Positions 41,577-50,618 of a DNA stretch of 64,000 nucleotides are shown piece after piece (positions within the stretch are counted from its first letter, which is position 1; every line of letters starts with the position of its first letter). The DNA is taken from positions 62,001 to 126,000 of the forward strand of contig NZ_JAMDLI010000006.1 in NCBI RefSeq assembly GCF_023721815.1, written 5' to 3'. Made by a program: the position numbers and the translations under genes. The notes beneath the pieces are model-generated. The model was not told the origin of the DNA. It saw only the letters and a program-made list of their open reading frames with translations, and ran no database searches. This DNA is from Pleomorphomonas sp. JP5. GTDB taxonomy: Bacteria > Pseudomonadota > Alphaproteobacteria > Rhizobiales > Pleomorphomonadaceae.

Positions 41577-42866
41577 TTACATCAATAAGTTAGGAAGAAA
41601 CAACGAGATCTGCGGGAACAGGATCAACAGCGCGACGAGGAACAGGATCGTCGCGATGTGCGGCAGCGCCTCGACGAGATACTCGTCGATCGAGCAATCG
41701 AGCAGGCCGCAGACGGTGAACATGGCGACGCCGACCGGCGGCGTCATGCCGCCGAAGGTGACCATGGTCATCATGACGATGCCGAAATGCACCGGGTCGA
41801 CGCCGAGCTGCAGCACGATCGGCAGGAAGATCGGCGTGAGCAGCAGCACCAGCACCGTCGCTTCGATGAAGCAGCCGGCGATCAGCAGGAACATGACGAT
41901 CAGCAGCAGGATCACCGTCGGGTTCTGCGTCAGGCTCAGCATGCCCTGGGCGATGGCCTGCGGCGCCTGGTCGAAGATGATCGCGTAGCCCACCATGCCC
42001 GAGAACATGATGATCAGCACGATGAGGCCGTTGTCGATCACCCCGTGCAGCAGCGCCTCCATGGCGCCCTGCCAGGTGAGCTCGCGGTGGAGGAGCACGC
42101 CGACCACCACCGCGTAGACCACGGCGAAGGCGCCGACCTCGGACGGGGTGAACACGCCGCTGCGGATGGAGACGAGTAGCGCCACCGGGAACAAGAGCGC
42201 CCACTTGGCATGCCAAACCGCGCTGCCGACGGCCTTCCAGCTCGGGCGATTGACGGTCGCCGACCTATAGCCCCGGCGGCGCGAGACGAACCACACCGTC
42301 AGCATCAGGCCGGTCATCATCATCAGGCCGGGAATGATACCGGCGAGGAACAGCCGGCCGATGGAGACGTTGCCGACGAAGCCGTAGAGGATCAGCCCGA
42401 GGCTCGGCGGGATGGTGGCGGTGATCAGCGAGCCAACGGCGATGGTGGCGGCGGTGAAGCCCTTGGAGTAACCGTTGCGCACCAGATCCGGCCCGAGGAT
42501 GCGCGCCTCCATGGCGGCATCGGCGACGGCCGAGCCGGAGACGCCGCCCATCAGCGTCGACAGCACGATGCACACCTGCGCCATGCCGCCCGACATCCAG
42601 GACACCAGCACCTCCGAACATCGGATCAGCCGCGAGGTGATGCCGGTCTTGTTCATCATGTGGCCGGCCAGCACGAAGAAGGGCACGGCCAAGAGCGGAA
42701 AGCTCTGCGAGGCGGAGGCCACCTGCTGGACGCCGATCGACGCCGGCATCACCTGGGAGATGGCGAAGAAGGAGAAGCCGGAGATGCCGATGGCGAAGGC
42801 CACGGGCGCGCCGACGATCAGAAGCCCGAAGAACAGGCCGACCAGAAGCAGCATTTCGCCGGTCAT
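41577..42866 (-). CDS. dctM: TRAP transporter large permease subunit (DctM)
   Basis: This 429-residue inner-membrane subunit has 12 or so helices of the DctM family. Recognisable stretches are LAVPFFVLAGHMMNKTGI, LMGGVSGSAVADAAM, SLITATIPPSLGLILYG and VTFGGMTPPVGVAMF. The ATG at 42866 overlaps the dctQ stop (ATGA). A longer frame that continues upstream is the shadow of dctQ. With dctQ and dctP it makes a complete Na+-driven uptake system; the adjacent uronate genes point to glucuronate or a related uronate as substrate. Confidence 0.95.
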   Translation of the reverse strand: MTGEMLLLVGLFFGLLIVGAPVAFAIGISGFSFFAISQVMPASIGVQQVASASQSFPLLAVPFFVLAGHMMNKTGITSRLIRCSEVLVSWMSGGMAQVCIVLSTLMGGVSGSAVADAAMEARILGPDLVRNGYSKGFTAATIAVGSLITATIPPSLGLILYGFVGNVSIGRLFLAGIIPGLMMMTGLMLTVWFVSRRRGYRSATVNRPSWKAVGSAVWHAKWALLFPVALLVSIRSGVFTPSEVGAFAVVYAVVVGVLLHRELTWQGAMEALLHGVIDNGLIVLIIMFSGMVGYAIIFDQAPQAIAQGMLSLTQNPTVILLLIVMFLLIAGCFIEATVLVLLLTPIFLPIVLQLGVDPVHFGIVMMTMVTFGGMTPPVGVAMFTVCGLLDCSIDEYLVEALPHIATILFLVALLILFPQISLFLPNLLM

Positions 42867-43393
42867 AGTTCGCTCTCCCCGGCGGCGGCCAGCGCCTCTT
42901 CCTTGGTTCGGGTGGGCGTGAACACGAGAATGGGTCGACCGGTGGCGGTCCGAATCGCCTCGACAAGCTGGCCGGCAAGCGTGATGGCGAGCAGCAGGCA
43001 GCCGATGGGAACGGCGGCGGTGACATAGGCATAGCTGATGCCGCTGTCGCCGAACTGCCGCTCCAGGTTCAGCATCACCAGCTTGTAGCCGAGGTAGCTG
43101 AGCGACAGCAGGAAGACGAGAATCACCACCCCCGTGACGATGTCGAGATAGACCCGGTAGCGGGGCGGCATCCAGCGCACGAACAGGTCGACGGCGATCA
43201 GGCCGCGCTTTCGCATCGCCATGTCGGCGCCGATGAAGGACGCCCAGACGAAGAGCAGCTGCGCCACGTCCATCGACCATACGAGCGGATATCCGAACCA
43301 GCGCATGACGCCGGCCATGAAGACGAGTCCGACCATGACGGCGAGCAGAACTCGCGCCACGACGGACTCCACGCGCATGATCTGAGAGGACAT
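42863..43393 (-). CDS. dctQ: TRAP transporter small permease subunit (DctQ)
   Basis: This 176-residue four-helix membrane subunit contains the family region VWSMDVAQLLFVWASFIGADMAMRKRGLIAVD (quoted in parts: VAQLLFVWASFIGADMA and RKRGLIAVD). The ATG at 43393 has GGAG eight bases upstream and starts where homologues start. It follows dctP by 114 bp and overlaps dctM. Confidence 0.93.
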   Translation of the reverse strand: MSSQIMRVESVVARVLLAVMVGLVFMAGVMRWFGYPLVWSMDVAQLLFVWASFIGADMAMRKRGLIAVDLFVRWMPPRYRVYLDIVTGVVILVFLLSLSYLGYKLVMLNLERQFGDSGISYAYVTAAVPIGCLLLAITLAGQLVEAIRTATGRPILVFTPTRTKEEALAAAGESEL

Positions 43394-43507
43394 GACGCAG
43401 GCTCCGGAAAGGTCAGGCATCGGACCTGAAACGAGCTTTGGGAAGTCCGATGCGGCAACAAGACAAGGGATCGCCGCGCTCCGTCGGGACACGCGGCGAT
43501 CCTGGCA

Positions 43508-44494
43508 TTACTCGGCGAGAATGGCGTCGACCTTCTTCTTCAGGTCGGTGTAGCCGAGCTTCTCGTAGACGCCCGCCGTCGCTTCCTTGAACGGCGTCAC
43601 GTCGATCTCGTTGATGGTCATGCCGGCGGCGGCCATCTTGGCCTCCAGGTCGACCAGCGCCGCCTCGGTGCCGTGCGAGGCCACGTCGCCGGCCTTCAGC
43701 GACTCTTCCTTGAGGATGGTCTGCAGATCGGCCGGCAGCGCATCGAACCAGGCGGCCGACGTGACGAGACCGGTGATCAGATTGAAGTGGCCGGTCTTGG
43801 TCAGATACTTGGTCACCTCGTAGAGGCGCGAGCCGTAGGCGGCGGGATCCTGCGCCTCGACGGCGTCGATCACCTGCGTCTGCAGAGCCGAGTAGACGTC
43901 GGCCCAGGCCATCGGCGCCGGGGTGGCGCCCATCGCCTTGACGGTCTCGGTCCAGACGGGCGCGCCGGGCGTGCGCATGCGGATGCCCTGAAGATCAGCC
44001 GGCACCTTGATCGGCTTGTTGGTGAGCAGATGCCGTTCCCCCTGCCACCAGTTGAACGACAACACCTGCAACTGGGCGCTGTCGTGCAGCTCCTTGGCCA
44101 TGCCGTCGAGCAGCGGCGAGGTCACCACCTTGCGGATGCCGTCGTAGCCGGAGGCGAGATAGGGGCCGGAGAGAACGCCGAAGTCCTTGACGAACACCGC
44201 AAGACGGCCACCGTCGACCACCACCGCGTTGCCGGCGCCGGCGCGCGCCTGTTCCAGCACGTCCTCGTCCTTGCCGAGCTGCGAACCGGGGAACAGGCGG
44301 ACGGCGAGCTTGCCTTCCGAACGGGCCTCGACGTTTTTCTTGAGGTCCTCAAGGCCCTTGTAGAGCGGATCGGTCGTGGTGAGCGCCGTGTTGATGTTGA
44401 GCGTATAGTCGGCGGCCGAAGCAACGCCGAGCGACGAGATGGCCAGCGCCACCCCGCAGGCAGCCGTCAGTGCGGCCCGAGACAGAAATCCCAT
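43508..44494 (-). CDS. dctP: TRAP transporter substrate-binding protein (DctP)
   Basis: This 328-residue periplasmic binding protein begins at the ATG at 44494, preceded by GGGAGGAAG, and opens with a signal peptide ending VASA. The conserved arginine that binds the substrate carboxylate lies in GIRMRTPGAPVWTETVKAMGATPAPM (cited as IRMRTPGAPVW), followed by the family loop MAWADVYSALQTQVIDAVE. It is first in the dctPQM operon and divergent from uxaC, sharing a 338-bp control region. Ligand is inferred to be a hexuronate. Confidence 0.93.
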   Translation of the reverse strand: MGFLSRAALTAACGVALAISSLGVASAADYTLNINTALTTTDPLYKGLEDLKKNVEARSEGKLAVRLFPGSQLGKDEDVLEQARAGAGNAVVVDGGRLAVFVKDFGVLSGPYLASGYDGIRKVVTSPLLDGMAKELHDSAQLQVLSFNWWQGERHLLTNKPIKVPADLQGIRMRTPGAPVWTETVKAMGATPAPMAWADVYSALQTQVIDAVEAQDPAAYGSRLYEVTKYLTKTGHFNLITGLVTSAAWFDALPADLQTILKEESLKAGDVASHGTEAALVDLEAKMAAAGMTINEIDVTPFKEATAGVYEKLGYTDLKKKVDAILAE

Positions 44495-44832
44495 GTCTTC
44501 CTCCCAAGAAGACGAGCGCGTCACTCCTCCACGCGGCTCGTTGACGAGTAGTATGGTAGACGTCTAGAATGGCATCGGCAATCAAAAACTGCTGGTGCGT
44601 CGTTCGAACGATCGCCCCGGCAGACAGCCGGCCCCTGACGACACGGTGAGGAAAAGGCTGGCGAGGGAGGGACAATGGCTGCGAGGGAGACTATCCCGAA
44701 GCGCTGTCCGGCGCAGGGAGCGCGCGACCGGTCCATTTGTTAATGGGCGGCGCGGGCAAAACCGTATTTGTTGCCGGAGAGGAAAGCGCCTGCCTCGCCT
44801 GAATCGGGCGGCGGCGGAACGGGAGACGACAC
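44495..44832. other. divergent control region of the TRAP and uronate genes
   Basis: These 338 bp lie between dctP and uxaC and should contain both promoters. A 10-bp palindrome sits at 44557-44566. The remainder is GC-rich and shows no gene; ATG-less frames here do not match any family. Confidence 0.5.
44557..44566. promoter_or_regulatory. candidate GntR-family operator
   Basis: TAGACGTCTA is a perfect 10-bp palindrome inside GGTAGACGTCTAG and carries the GT-NN-AC core common to FadR/UxuR-type GntR sites. It lies 63 bp before dctP, in the gap shared with uxaC, so one repressor could control both directions. The gntR gene at 50619 is the obvious candidate. Confidence 0.5.
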
Positions 44833-46260
44833 ATGTTCAGGGCATCAGGCCATTTCACCCTTCACCCCGACCGACTGTTTCCGGCCGATGCGACGACGCG
44901 CGCCATCGCCCGCGATCTCTACGCCGGCATCGCCAAGCTGCCGATCATCAGCCCGCACGGCCACACCGACCCCACCTGGTTCGCCGACGACCAACCCTTC
45001 GCCGATCCGGCCAGCCTGTTCGTCATCCCCGATCACTACGTCCACCGCATGCTCTATTCGCAGGGTATCCGACCCGAGCAAGTGGGCGTGCCCCGCCTCG
45101 ACGGCGGCCCGGTTGAGACCGACAAGCGCAAGATCTGGCGCGTCCTCGCCGAGAACTTCCACCTCTATCGCGGCACGCCCTCCTTCATCTGGCTGACCCA
45201 CGCCTTCGAGACCGTGTTCGGCATCACAGAAGTGCCGTCGAAGGACAACGCCGACCGGCTCTACGACACCATCGACGCCGCGCTGAAAAAGCCGGAGTTC
45301 CGGCCGCGCGCCCTCTTCGAGCGCTTCAACATCGAGGTGATCGCCACCACAGAGAGCCCGCTCGACGACCTGCGCCACCATCGCAAGATCCGCGAAAGCG
45401 GCTGGAAAGGGCGCGTCGTCACCGCCTTCCGGCCCGACGCCGTCGTCGACCCCGCCTTCCCCGGCTTTGCCGACAACCTCGAGGTGCTCGGTCGACTCAC
45501 CGGCCACGACACCGCGACCTACCAGGGCTATCTCGCCGCCCTCGCCGACCGCCGTCGCTACTTCATCGAAGTGGGCGGCGCCACCTCGACCGACCACGGC
45601 CACCCGACCGCCCGCACCGCCGACCTCAGGGCCGAGGATGCCGCCGCCCTCTATGCCCGCGTTCGCACCGGCGGCGCGTCGGCCGAGGACGCCGAGCTGT
45701 TCCGGGCGCAGATGCTGACCGAGATGGCCCAGATGTCCACCGTCGACGGCCTCGTCATGCAGATCCACCCCGGCGCCCGTCGCGACCACAACCCCGAGGT
45801 CTTCCGCACCTTCGGCAAGGACAAGGGCGCAGACATCCCCGGCCCCACCGGCTATGTCGAGGAGCTGAGGCCGCTGCTCGCCCGCTTCGGCAACCGGGCC
45901 GACCTCACCATCATCCTGTTCACGCTCGACGAGACGGTCTATTCGCGCGAACTGGCGCCGCTCGCCGGCCACTACCCCGCGCTGAAGCTCGGCCCGGCCT
46001 GGTGGTTCCACGACAGCCCCGAGGGCATGCGCCGCTACCGCGAGCAGATGACGGAGACGGCCGGCTTCTACAACACCGTCGGCTTCAACGACGACACCCG
46101 CGCCTTCCTGTCGATCCCGGCCCGCCACGATGTCGCCCGCCGCGTCGACTGCGGCTTCCTCGCCCGTCTCGTCGCCGAGCATCGGCTCGGCCTCGACGAT
46201 GCCCATGAGGTGGCGCACGACCTCGCCTATCGCCTCGCCAAAAAGGCCTATCGGCTCTAG
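44833..46260 (+). CDS. uxaC: glucuronate isomerase UxaC
   Basis: The 475-residue enzyme converts D-glucuronate to D-fructuronate (and galacturonate to tagaturonate). It belongs to the amidohydrolase superfamily; the N-terminal metal motif is ISPHGHTDP, followed by FVIPDHYVHRMLYSQGI and, near the C terminus, GWWFHDSPEG-like WWFHDSPEGMRRYREQM and NDDTRAFLSIPARHDVARR. Full length is normal. GGGAGA precedes the ATG. It starts the uxaC-uxuB-uxuA catabolic operon. Confidence 0.96.
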   Translation: MFRASGHFTLHPDRLFPADATTRAIARDLYAGIAKLPIISPHGHTDPTWFADDQPFADPASLFVIPDHYVHRMLYSQGIRPEQVGVPRLDGGPVETDKRKIWRVLAENFHLYRGTPSFIWLTHAFETVFGITEVPSKDNADRLYDTIDAALKKPEFRPRALFERFNIEVIATTESPLDDLRHHRKIRESGWKGRVVTAFRPDAVVDPAFPGFADNLEVLGRLTGHDTATYQGYLAALADRRRYFIEVGGATSTDHGHPTARTADLRAEDAAALYARVRTGGASAEDAELFRAQMLTEMAQMSTVDGLVMQIHPGARRDHNPEVFRTFGKDKGADIPGPTGYVEELRPLLARFGNRADLTIILFTLDETVYSRELAPLAGHYPALKLGPAWWFHDSPEGMRRYREQMTETAGFYNTVGFNDDTRAFLSIPARHDVARRVDCGFLARLVAEHRLGLDDAHEVAHDLAYRLAKKAYRL

Positions 46261-46277
46261 CCGGGGAGATGAGCGAC

Positions 46278-47774
46278 ATGTCCGACCCGACACCCGCCAA
46301 GCGCCTCGGCCCCGCACGCCTCTCCAGGCTGCCCGCCGCCGTCGCCCGCCCCGACTACGACCGCGCCAAGGTGACGCCCGGCATCGTCCACCTGGGGCTC
46401 GGCGCCTTCAGCCGGTCCCATCTCGGCGTCTACACCGACGACGTGCTGGCCGCCGGCAGCCATGACTGGGGCATCATCGGCGTCAACGTCCGCTCGCCCG
46501 ACGTCGTCGACGCCCTCAAGCCGCAGGACGGGCTCTACACCCTGCTCTGCCGCGAGAACGGCGACGACAGGCTCCGGGTGGTCGGCTCCTTCCTCGACGT
46601 GCTGAACGCCGCCACCGAGCTCGACGCCGTGCTCGAGGCGATGGCGAGGCCCGAGATCCGCGTCGTCACCATCACCGTCACCGAAAAGGGCTACTGCCAC
46701 GATCCCGCCACCGGCCGCCTCAACGAGGCGCACCCGATGGTGACGGCCGACCTTGCCGACCCCATGCATCCCCGCAGCCTGCCGGGCCTGATCGTCGAGG
46801 CGCTGCGCCTGCGACGGGATGCCGGCGTGCCGCCCTTCGCCGTTCTTTCCTGCGACAACCTGCCACAGAATGGCAGGATCACGCGGGCCGTGGTCACGCG
46901 CTTCGCCCAGCTTCGCGATGCCGACCTCGGCCACTACGTCGCCGACGGCGTCGCCTTCCCCTCGTCCATGGTCGACCGCATCACGCCGGCCACCAAGGAT
47001 GCCGACCGGGCCACCGTCAATGCCGGCCTCGGCCTCGAAGACGCCTGGCCGGTGGTGGCCGAACCGTTCCGCCAATGGGTGATCGAGGATCGCTTTCCGA
47101 CCGGCCGACCGGCCTGGGAGGCGGCCGGCGCCATCCTGACCGATGACGTCCACCCCTTCGAGACGATGAAGCTCCGCTGCCTCAACGGCGCCCATTCGAC
47201 GCTCGCCTATCTCTCGGTGCTCGCCGGCATCGAGACGGTGGCCGACGCCATGGCCGATCCGCTGCTGCCCAAGGTGATCCGCCAGCTCTGGGACGACGAC
47301 ATCATTCCCACCATACCGCCGGTACCGGGCACCGACGTCGCCGCCTACACCCGCGACCTCGAAGAGCGCTTCCGCAATCCGGGCATTCGCCATCTCACCC
47401 TGCAAATCTCCTCCGACGGTTCGCAGAAGCTCGGCCCGCGCCTGCTTGCGCCCGCCGCCGAGCGCATCGCCGTGAAGAACGCGCCGAGGGTGGTGCCGCT
47501 GACGGTGGCCGCCTGGATGGCCTTCCTGCGTCAGGGCGACGACCAAGGCCGCGCCTGGCTCGTGGCCGACCCGATGGCCGCCCGCCTGACGGCCATCGCC
47601 AGGGAGCACAAGAACAACCCGGAGGCGCTGGCCGATGCGCTGTTCGCCATCGGCGAGATCTTCCCGCCCGCCATTTCCGGCGACGCGCCGTTCCGCAAGG
47701 CGACGATCCAGCACCTCAGGAGCCTCTTCGACCGCGGCCTTGCCGTCACGCTCACCGCCTTCCTGTTCCGATGA
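46278..47774 (+). CDS. uxuB: fructuronate reductase / mannitol dehydrogenase family (UxuB)
   Basis: This 498-residue NAD-dependent long-chain polyol dehydrogenase is predicted to reduce D-fructuronate to D-mannonate. N-terminal nucleotide-binding stretch GIVHLGLGAFSRSHLGVYTDD and the catalytic K-x-x-x-x-x-N-x-x-H arrangement in MKLRCLNGAHSTLAYL are present. The ATG at 46278 is favoured over 46269 because the GGGGAG site is nine bases upstream of it and touches the earlier one. Position between uxaC and uxuA argues for fructuronate rather than mannitol as substrate. Confidence 0.92.
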   Translation: MSDPTPAKRLGPARLSRLPAAVARPDYDRAKVTPGIVHLGLGAFSRSHLGVYTDDVLAAGSHDWGIIGVNVRSPDVVDALKPQDGLYTLLCRENGDDRLRVVGSFLDVLNAATELDAVLEAMARPEIRVVTITVTEKGYCHDPATGRLNEAHPMVTADLADPMHPRSLPGLIVEALRLRRDAGVPPFAVLSCDNLPQNGRITRAVVTRFAQLRDADLGHYVADGVAFPSSMVDRITPATKDADRATVNAGLGLEDAWPVVAEPFRQWVIEDRFPTGRPAWEAAGAILTDDVHPFETMKLRCLNGAHSTLAYLSVLAGIETVADAMADPLLPKVIRQLWDDDIIPTIPPVPGTDVAAYTRDLEERFRNPGIRHLTLQISSDGSQKLGPRLLAPAAERIAVKNAPRVVPLTVAAWMAFLRQGDDQGRAWLVADPMAARLTAIAREHKNNPEALADALFAIGEIFPPAISGDAPFRKATIQHLRSLFDRGLAVTLTAFLFR

Positions 47775-47807
47775 TTTCGGCTCACCGATTCCCTGGAGTA
47801 TCCCACC

Positions 47808-48998
47808 ATGCAAGAGACCTGGCGCTGGTTTGGCCCCGATGACCCCGTCAGCCTTCAGAAGGCCCGGCAGGCCGGCGCCACCGGCATCGTCACCGCCCTC
47901 CACCACATGAATCAGGGCCAGGTCTGGACGGTGGACGAGGTCGAGAAGCGCAAGGCGGAGATCGAATCCGCCGGCCTCACCTGGTCGGTGGTCGAGAGCA
48001 TCGGCGTCGGCGAGGAGATCAAGACCCGCACCGGCAACTTTCGGGAAAAGATCGACAACTACAAGCAGTCGATCCGCAACGTCGCCCGCTCCGGCGTCAA
48101 GACCATCTGCTACAACTTCATGGTCATCACCGACTGGAGCCGTACCAACCTGATGTTCCGCCTGCCCAACGGCGGATACGCGCTGCGCTACGACAAGGTT
48201 GATTTCGCCGCCTACGACCTGTTCGTCCTGAAGCGCAAGGGGGCGGATGCCGACTACACCGAGGCCGAGATCGCCGCCGCCAAGGCGCGCCTTGCCGCCA
48301 AGAGCGCCGAAGACCTTGCCGAGCTCGAGCGCAACCTGATCGACTGGCTGCCGGCCCGCGACTTCGCCTACACCCGCGACAGCTTCCGCGACATGCTGCA
48401 GCTCTATTCGGAGATCAGCCCCGACGACCTGCGCGCCAACCTCGTCGAGTTCCTCAATGAGATCACGCCGGTGGCCGAGGAGGAAGGCGCGCGCCTCTGC
48501 ATCCACGCCGACGACCCCTCCTTCCCGATCTTCGGCCTGCCGCGCGTCATGTCGACGGCCGACGACGTCCGCAAGATGTTCGCGGCGGTGCCTCAGGAAG
48601 CTTGCGGCCTGACGCTTTGCACCGGCTCCTTCGGCTCGAACACGAAGAACGATCTCGTGGCCATGGCCAGGGAGTTCGGCCCACGCATCCACTTCGTCCA
48701 CCTCCGCAACGTCGCTCACGAAGCGGACGGCTCGTTCTACGAGGCCGACCATCTCGGCGGCGATACCGACCTGATCGGCGTGGCCGCCGCCATCCTGACC
48801 GAGGAGGAGCGCCGCCGGTCCATCGGCCGGGCGGATGCCGAAATCCCCTTCCGGCCCGACCATGGCCACCTGATGGGCGACGACATCGGCCAGAAATCCA
48901 ACCCCGGCTATTCCTTCGTCGGTCGCCTGAAAGGCCTCGCCGAGCTGCGCGGCGCCATCAAGACCATCGAAGCCTTCCGGAGCGGCCGCGTCTCCTGA
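47808..48998 (+). CDS. uxuA: mannonate dehydratase UxuA
   Basis: The 396-residue enzyme dehydrates D-mannonate to 2-keto-3-deoxygluconate. It starts METWRWFGP-like (QETWRWFGPDDPVSL) and contains the TIM-barrel metal residues in LCIHADDPSF, LTLCTGSFGS, HFVHLRNV and HDHGHLMGDD-like PDHGHLMGDDI. A GGAG site precedes the ATG. This completes the route from glucuronate to KDG; the kinase and aldolase that follow are not in the window. Confidence 0.96.
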   Translation: MQETWRWFGPDDPVSLQKARQAGATGIVTALHHMNQGQVWTVDEVEKRKAEIESAGLTWSVVESIGVGEEIKTRTGNFREKIDNYKQSIRNVARSGVKTICYNFMVITDWSRTNLMFRLPNGGYALRYDKVDFAAYDLFVLKRKGADADYTEAEIAAAKARLAAKSAEDLAELERNLIDWLPARDFAYTRDSFRDMLQLYSEISPDDLRANLVEFLNEITPVAEEEGARLCIHADDPSFPIFGLPRVMSTADDVRKMFAAVPQEACGLTLCTGSFGSNTKNDLVAMAREFGPRIHFVHLRNVAHEADGSFYEADHLGGDTDLIGVAAAILTEEERRRSIGRADAEIPFRPDHGHLMGDDIGQKSNPGYSFVGRLKGLAELRGAIKTIEAFRSGRVS

Positions 48999-49088
48999 CG
49001 CGGCCCTCTTCCGTCAAGCCTTGCCGATCATGGGGCGGATGCCCGGCGACGTCGCCGGCATCCGCCCCTTTCTCGTCGGCGATAAAAA

Positions 49089-49106
49089 CTTAGCATATCG
49101 ACTAAG
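49089..49106. promoter_or_regulatory. ArsR operator O1 (CTTAG-N8-CTAAG)
   Basis: CTTAG, eight bases, CTAAG, with one further matching A/T pair outside. An identical arrangement lies 52 bp downstream at 49141-49158. ArsR-type repressors bind such short inverted repeats, so autoregulation is likely. Confidence 0.75.
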
Positions 49107-49140
49107 TTTCCCCTTGCCCGAGCATCGACACTCGGCAATA

Positions 49141-49158
49141 CTTAGCAACATGACTAAG
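49141..49158. promoter_or_regulatory. ArsR operator O2 overlapping the start codon
   Basis: CTTAG, eight bases, CTAAG again. The ATG of the ArsR gene (49150-49152) lies within the spacer, so a bound repressor would block both transcription and early elongation. Confidence 0.75.
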
Positions 49159-49491
49159 CATGATCCCGATCTCTCGCTGCTCTTCCATGCGCTGGCCGAC
49201 GCCACCCGCCGGTCGATCCTGACCCGCCTCGCCGAAACGCCGGCGCGCGTCACCGATCTCGCCGAGCCCACCGGCCTCCGACTGCCGACGGTGATGCGCC
49301 ACCTCGCCGTGCTGGAGGAAGCCGGGCTGATCACCACGTCCAAGGACGGGCGCATCCGCACCTGCGCCATCGTGCCCGAGGCCATGGAGCCGGCGCGAAC
49401 CTGGATGGACGAGCAGCGTGCCATCTGGGAAGGCCGCCTCGACCGGCTCAACGCCTATGTGATGACCGTGATGAAGGAGCGCGGAGAATGA
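49150..49491 (+). CDS. ArsR family transcriptional regulator
   Basis: This 113-residue winged-helix regulator has LFHALADATRRSILTRL, then a recognition helix region RLPTVMRHLAVLEEAGLI. No ArsR/SmtB metal-site cysteines are visible (the single Cys is near RIRTCAIV), so it is probably of the metal-independent group that pairs with SRPBCC (AHSA1) proteins. The chosen ATG lies inside operator O2. Its stop overlaps the next gene (ATGA). Confidence 0.9.
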   Translation: MTKHDPDLSLLFHALADATRRSILTRLAETPARVTDLAEPTGLRLPTVMRHLAVLEEAGLITTSKDGRIRTCAIVPEAMEPARTWMDEQRAIWEGRLDRLNAYVMTVMKERGE

Positions 49492-50387
49492 CGAAGAGCA
49501 TCGATCCCAACGGCGCGGACCGCTTTGCCACGCTGACCTTCGAGCGGGAGGTGGCGGCCCCACCATCCACCCTCTGGCAGGCCTGGACGGCCCCGGCGGC
49601 GCGGGCCGTCTGGGCCGCCCCGACGCCAACCGTGACGGTGGAGTTCCTGGAGGCCGATACACGGGTGGGCGGCCGCGAGATATCGCTCTGCAAGGTGGCG
49701 GACCAGCCGGACATTCGCTGCGAGGCGGGCTGGCTGGAGCTGAAACCGGCGGAGCGGAGCGTCAACTACGAGGTGATCTCGTCCGAGGGCGTGACGCAGT
49801 CGGCGGCGCTGGTGACGGCCAACATCTCCGGCACCAGCGAAAGCAGCCGTCTGCGGGTCACCGTGCAGCTCTCCTCGCTGGCCGAGGACATGGAGGCGGG
49901 CTACCGGCAGGGCTTCGGCGCCGGTCTCGACAATCTGACCGGCGTCGCCCAGCGCACCATGGTGCTTCAGCGCAAGATCATGGCGCCGCGCAGCGTCGTC
50001 TGGGGCGCCTGGATGAACGTGGAGGCGCTGCCGCAGTGGTGGGGGCCGGACGGCTTCTCCTGCCGGACCAAGCGGATCGACCTCCGCTCGGGCGGCGAGT
50101 GGGTGTTCGACATGATCGGGCCGGACGGCACGGTCTATCCCAACCACCACCTCTATCACGACGTCCGCCCCGAGGAGCGCTTCGGCTACACGCTGCTCTG
50201 GGGCGAGAACGGCCCCAAGCATGCCGACGCCTGGGCCGCCTTCGAGGACATGAACGGTGGAACGCAGGTGACGCTCGGCATGGTCTTCAGCACCCCCGCC
50301 GAGTTCCAGGAGGCCAAGGGCTTCGGCGCCGTCGAGCTCGGATTGCAGACGCTGGGCAAGCTGGACCGCTTCATCGCCTCCCGCTGA
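49488..50387 (+). CDS. tandem SRPBCC (AHSA1-like) domain protein
   Basis: This 299-residue protein has two successive AHSA1/START-like domains: residues ~12-150 (TFEREVAAPPSTLWQAWT ... DNLTGV) and ~155-298 (LQRKIMAPRSVVWGAWMN ... LDRFIASR). The fold holds a hydrophobic ligand. The second copy keeps the WWGPDGF motif common in the family; the first is more divergent. Cotranscription with the ArsR regulator is standard for the family; function is unknown and no link to uronates is evident. Confidence 0.85.
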   Translation: MTKSIDPNGADRFATLTFEREVAAPPSTLWQAWTAPAARAVWAAPTPTVTVEFLEADTRVGGREISLCKVADQPDIRCEAGWLELKPAERSVNYEVISSEGVTQSAALVTANISGTSESSRLRVTVQLSSLAEDMEAGYRQGFGAGLDNLTGVAQRTMVLQRKIMAPRSVVWGAWMNVEALPQWWGPDGFSCRTKRIDLRSGGEWVFDMIGPDGTVYPNHHLYHDVRPEERFGYTLLWGENGPKHADAWAAFEDMNGGTQVTLGMVFSTPAEFQEAKGFGAVELGLQTLGKLDRFIASR

Positions 50388-50419
50388 CCGACCGCCGTCG
50401 GTCACCGCGCGACCGGGCC

Positions 50420-50447
50420 GCTCGCGGGCATCCGGTGCCCCGCGAGC
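50420..50447 (+). terminator. GC-rich hairpin after the SRPBCC gene
   Basis: Arms 50420-50428 and 50439-50447 pair perfectly over 9 bp with a 10-base loop, 32 bp past the stop. There is no T-run, so it may pause or stabilise rather than terminate alone. Confidence 0.4.
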
Positions 50448-50618
50448 GTCGCCTGCAACCGACAATCGCCACCGGCGGCGGGCTATGGCAACGTTGCAAA
50501 AAGACTTTCGCGAAAACAAGGAGATAGAACGACCCAGGCCAGCCGGTGTTCACCGGAAAATCGCTAGACAGCCGGCGCGGGGATATGCCATGGTAGTATC
50601 TCACCTGGAGAAACGAAC

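Noticed and set aside
41577-43280. Possible fusion of dctQ and dctM in one frame
   Set aside because: The in-frame extension upstream of dctM is out of frame with dctQ and has no membrane helix pattern. A normal ATGA overlap explains the junction.
46257-48869. 870-codon minus-strand open frame opposite uxuB and uxuA
   Set aside because: It lies antisense to two well-recognised genes. Long antisense frames are expected at high GC, and the translation is low complexity, rich in Gly, Asp, Val and His, with no domain.
50588-50603. ATGGTAG stretch before gntR as a second copy of the 44557 operator
   Set aside because: Only seven bases match, and the stretch lacks the palindrome, so shared control by this sequence is not supported.
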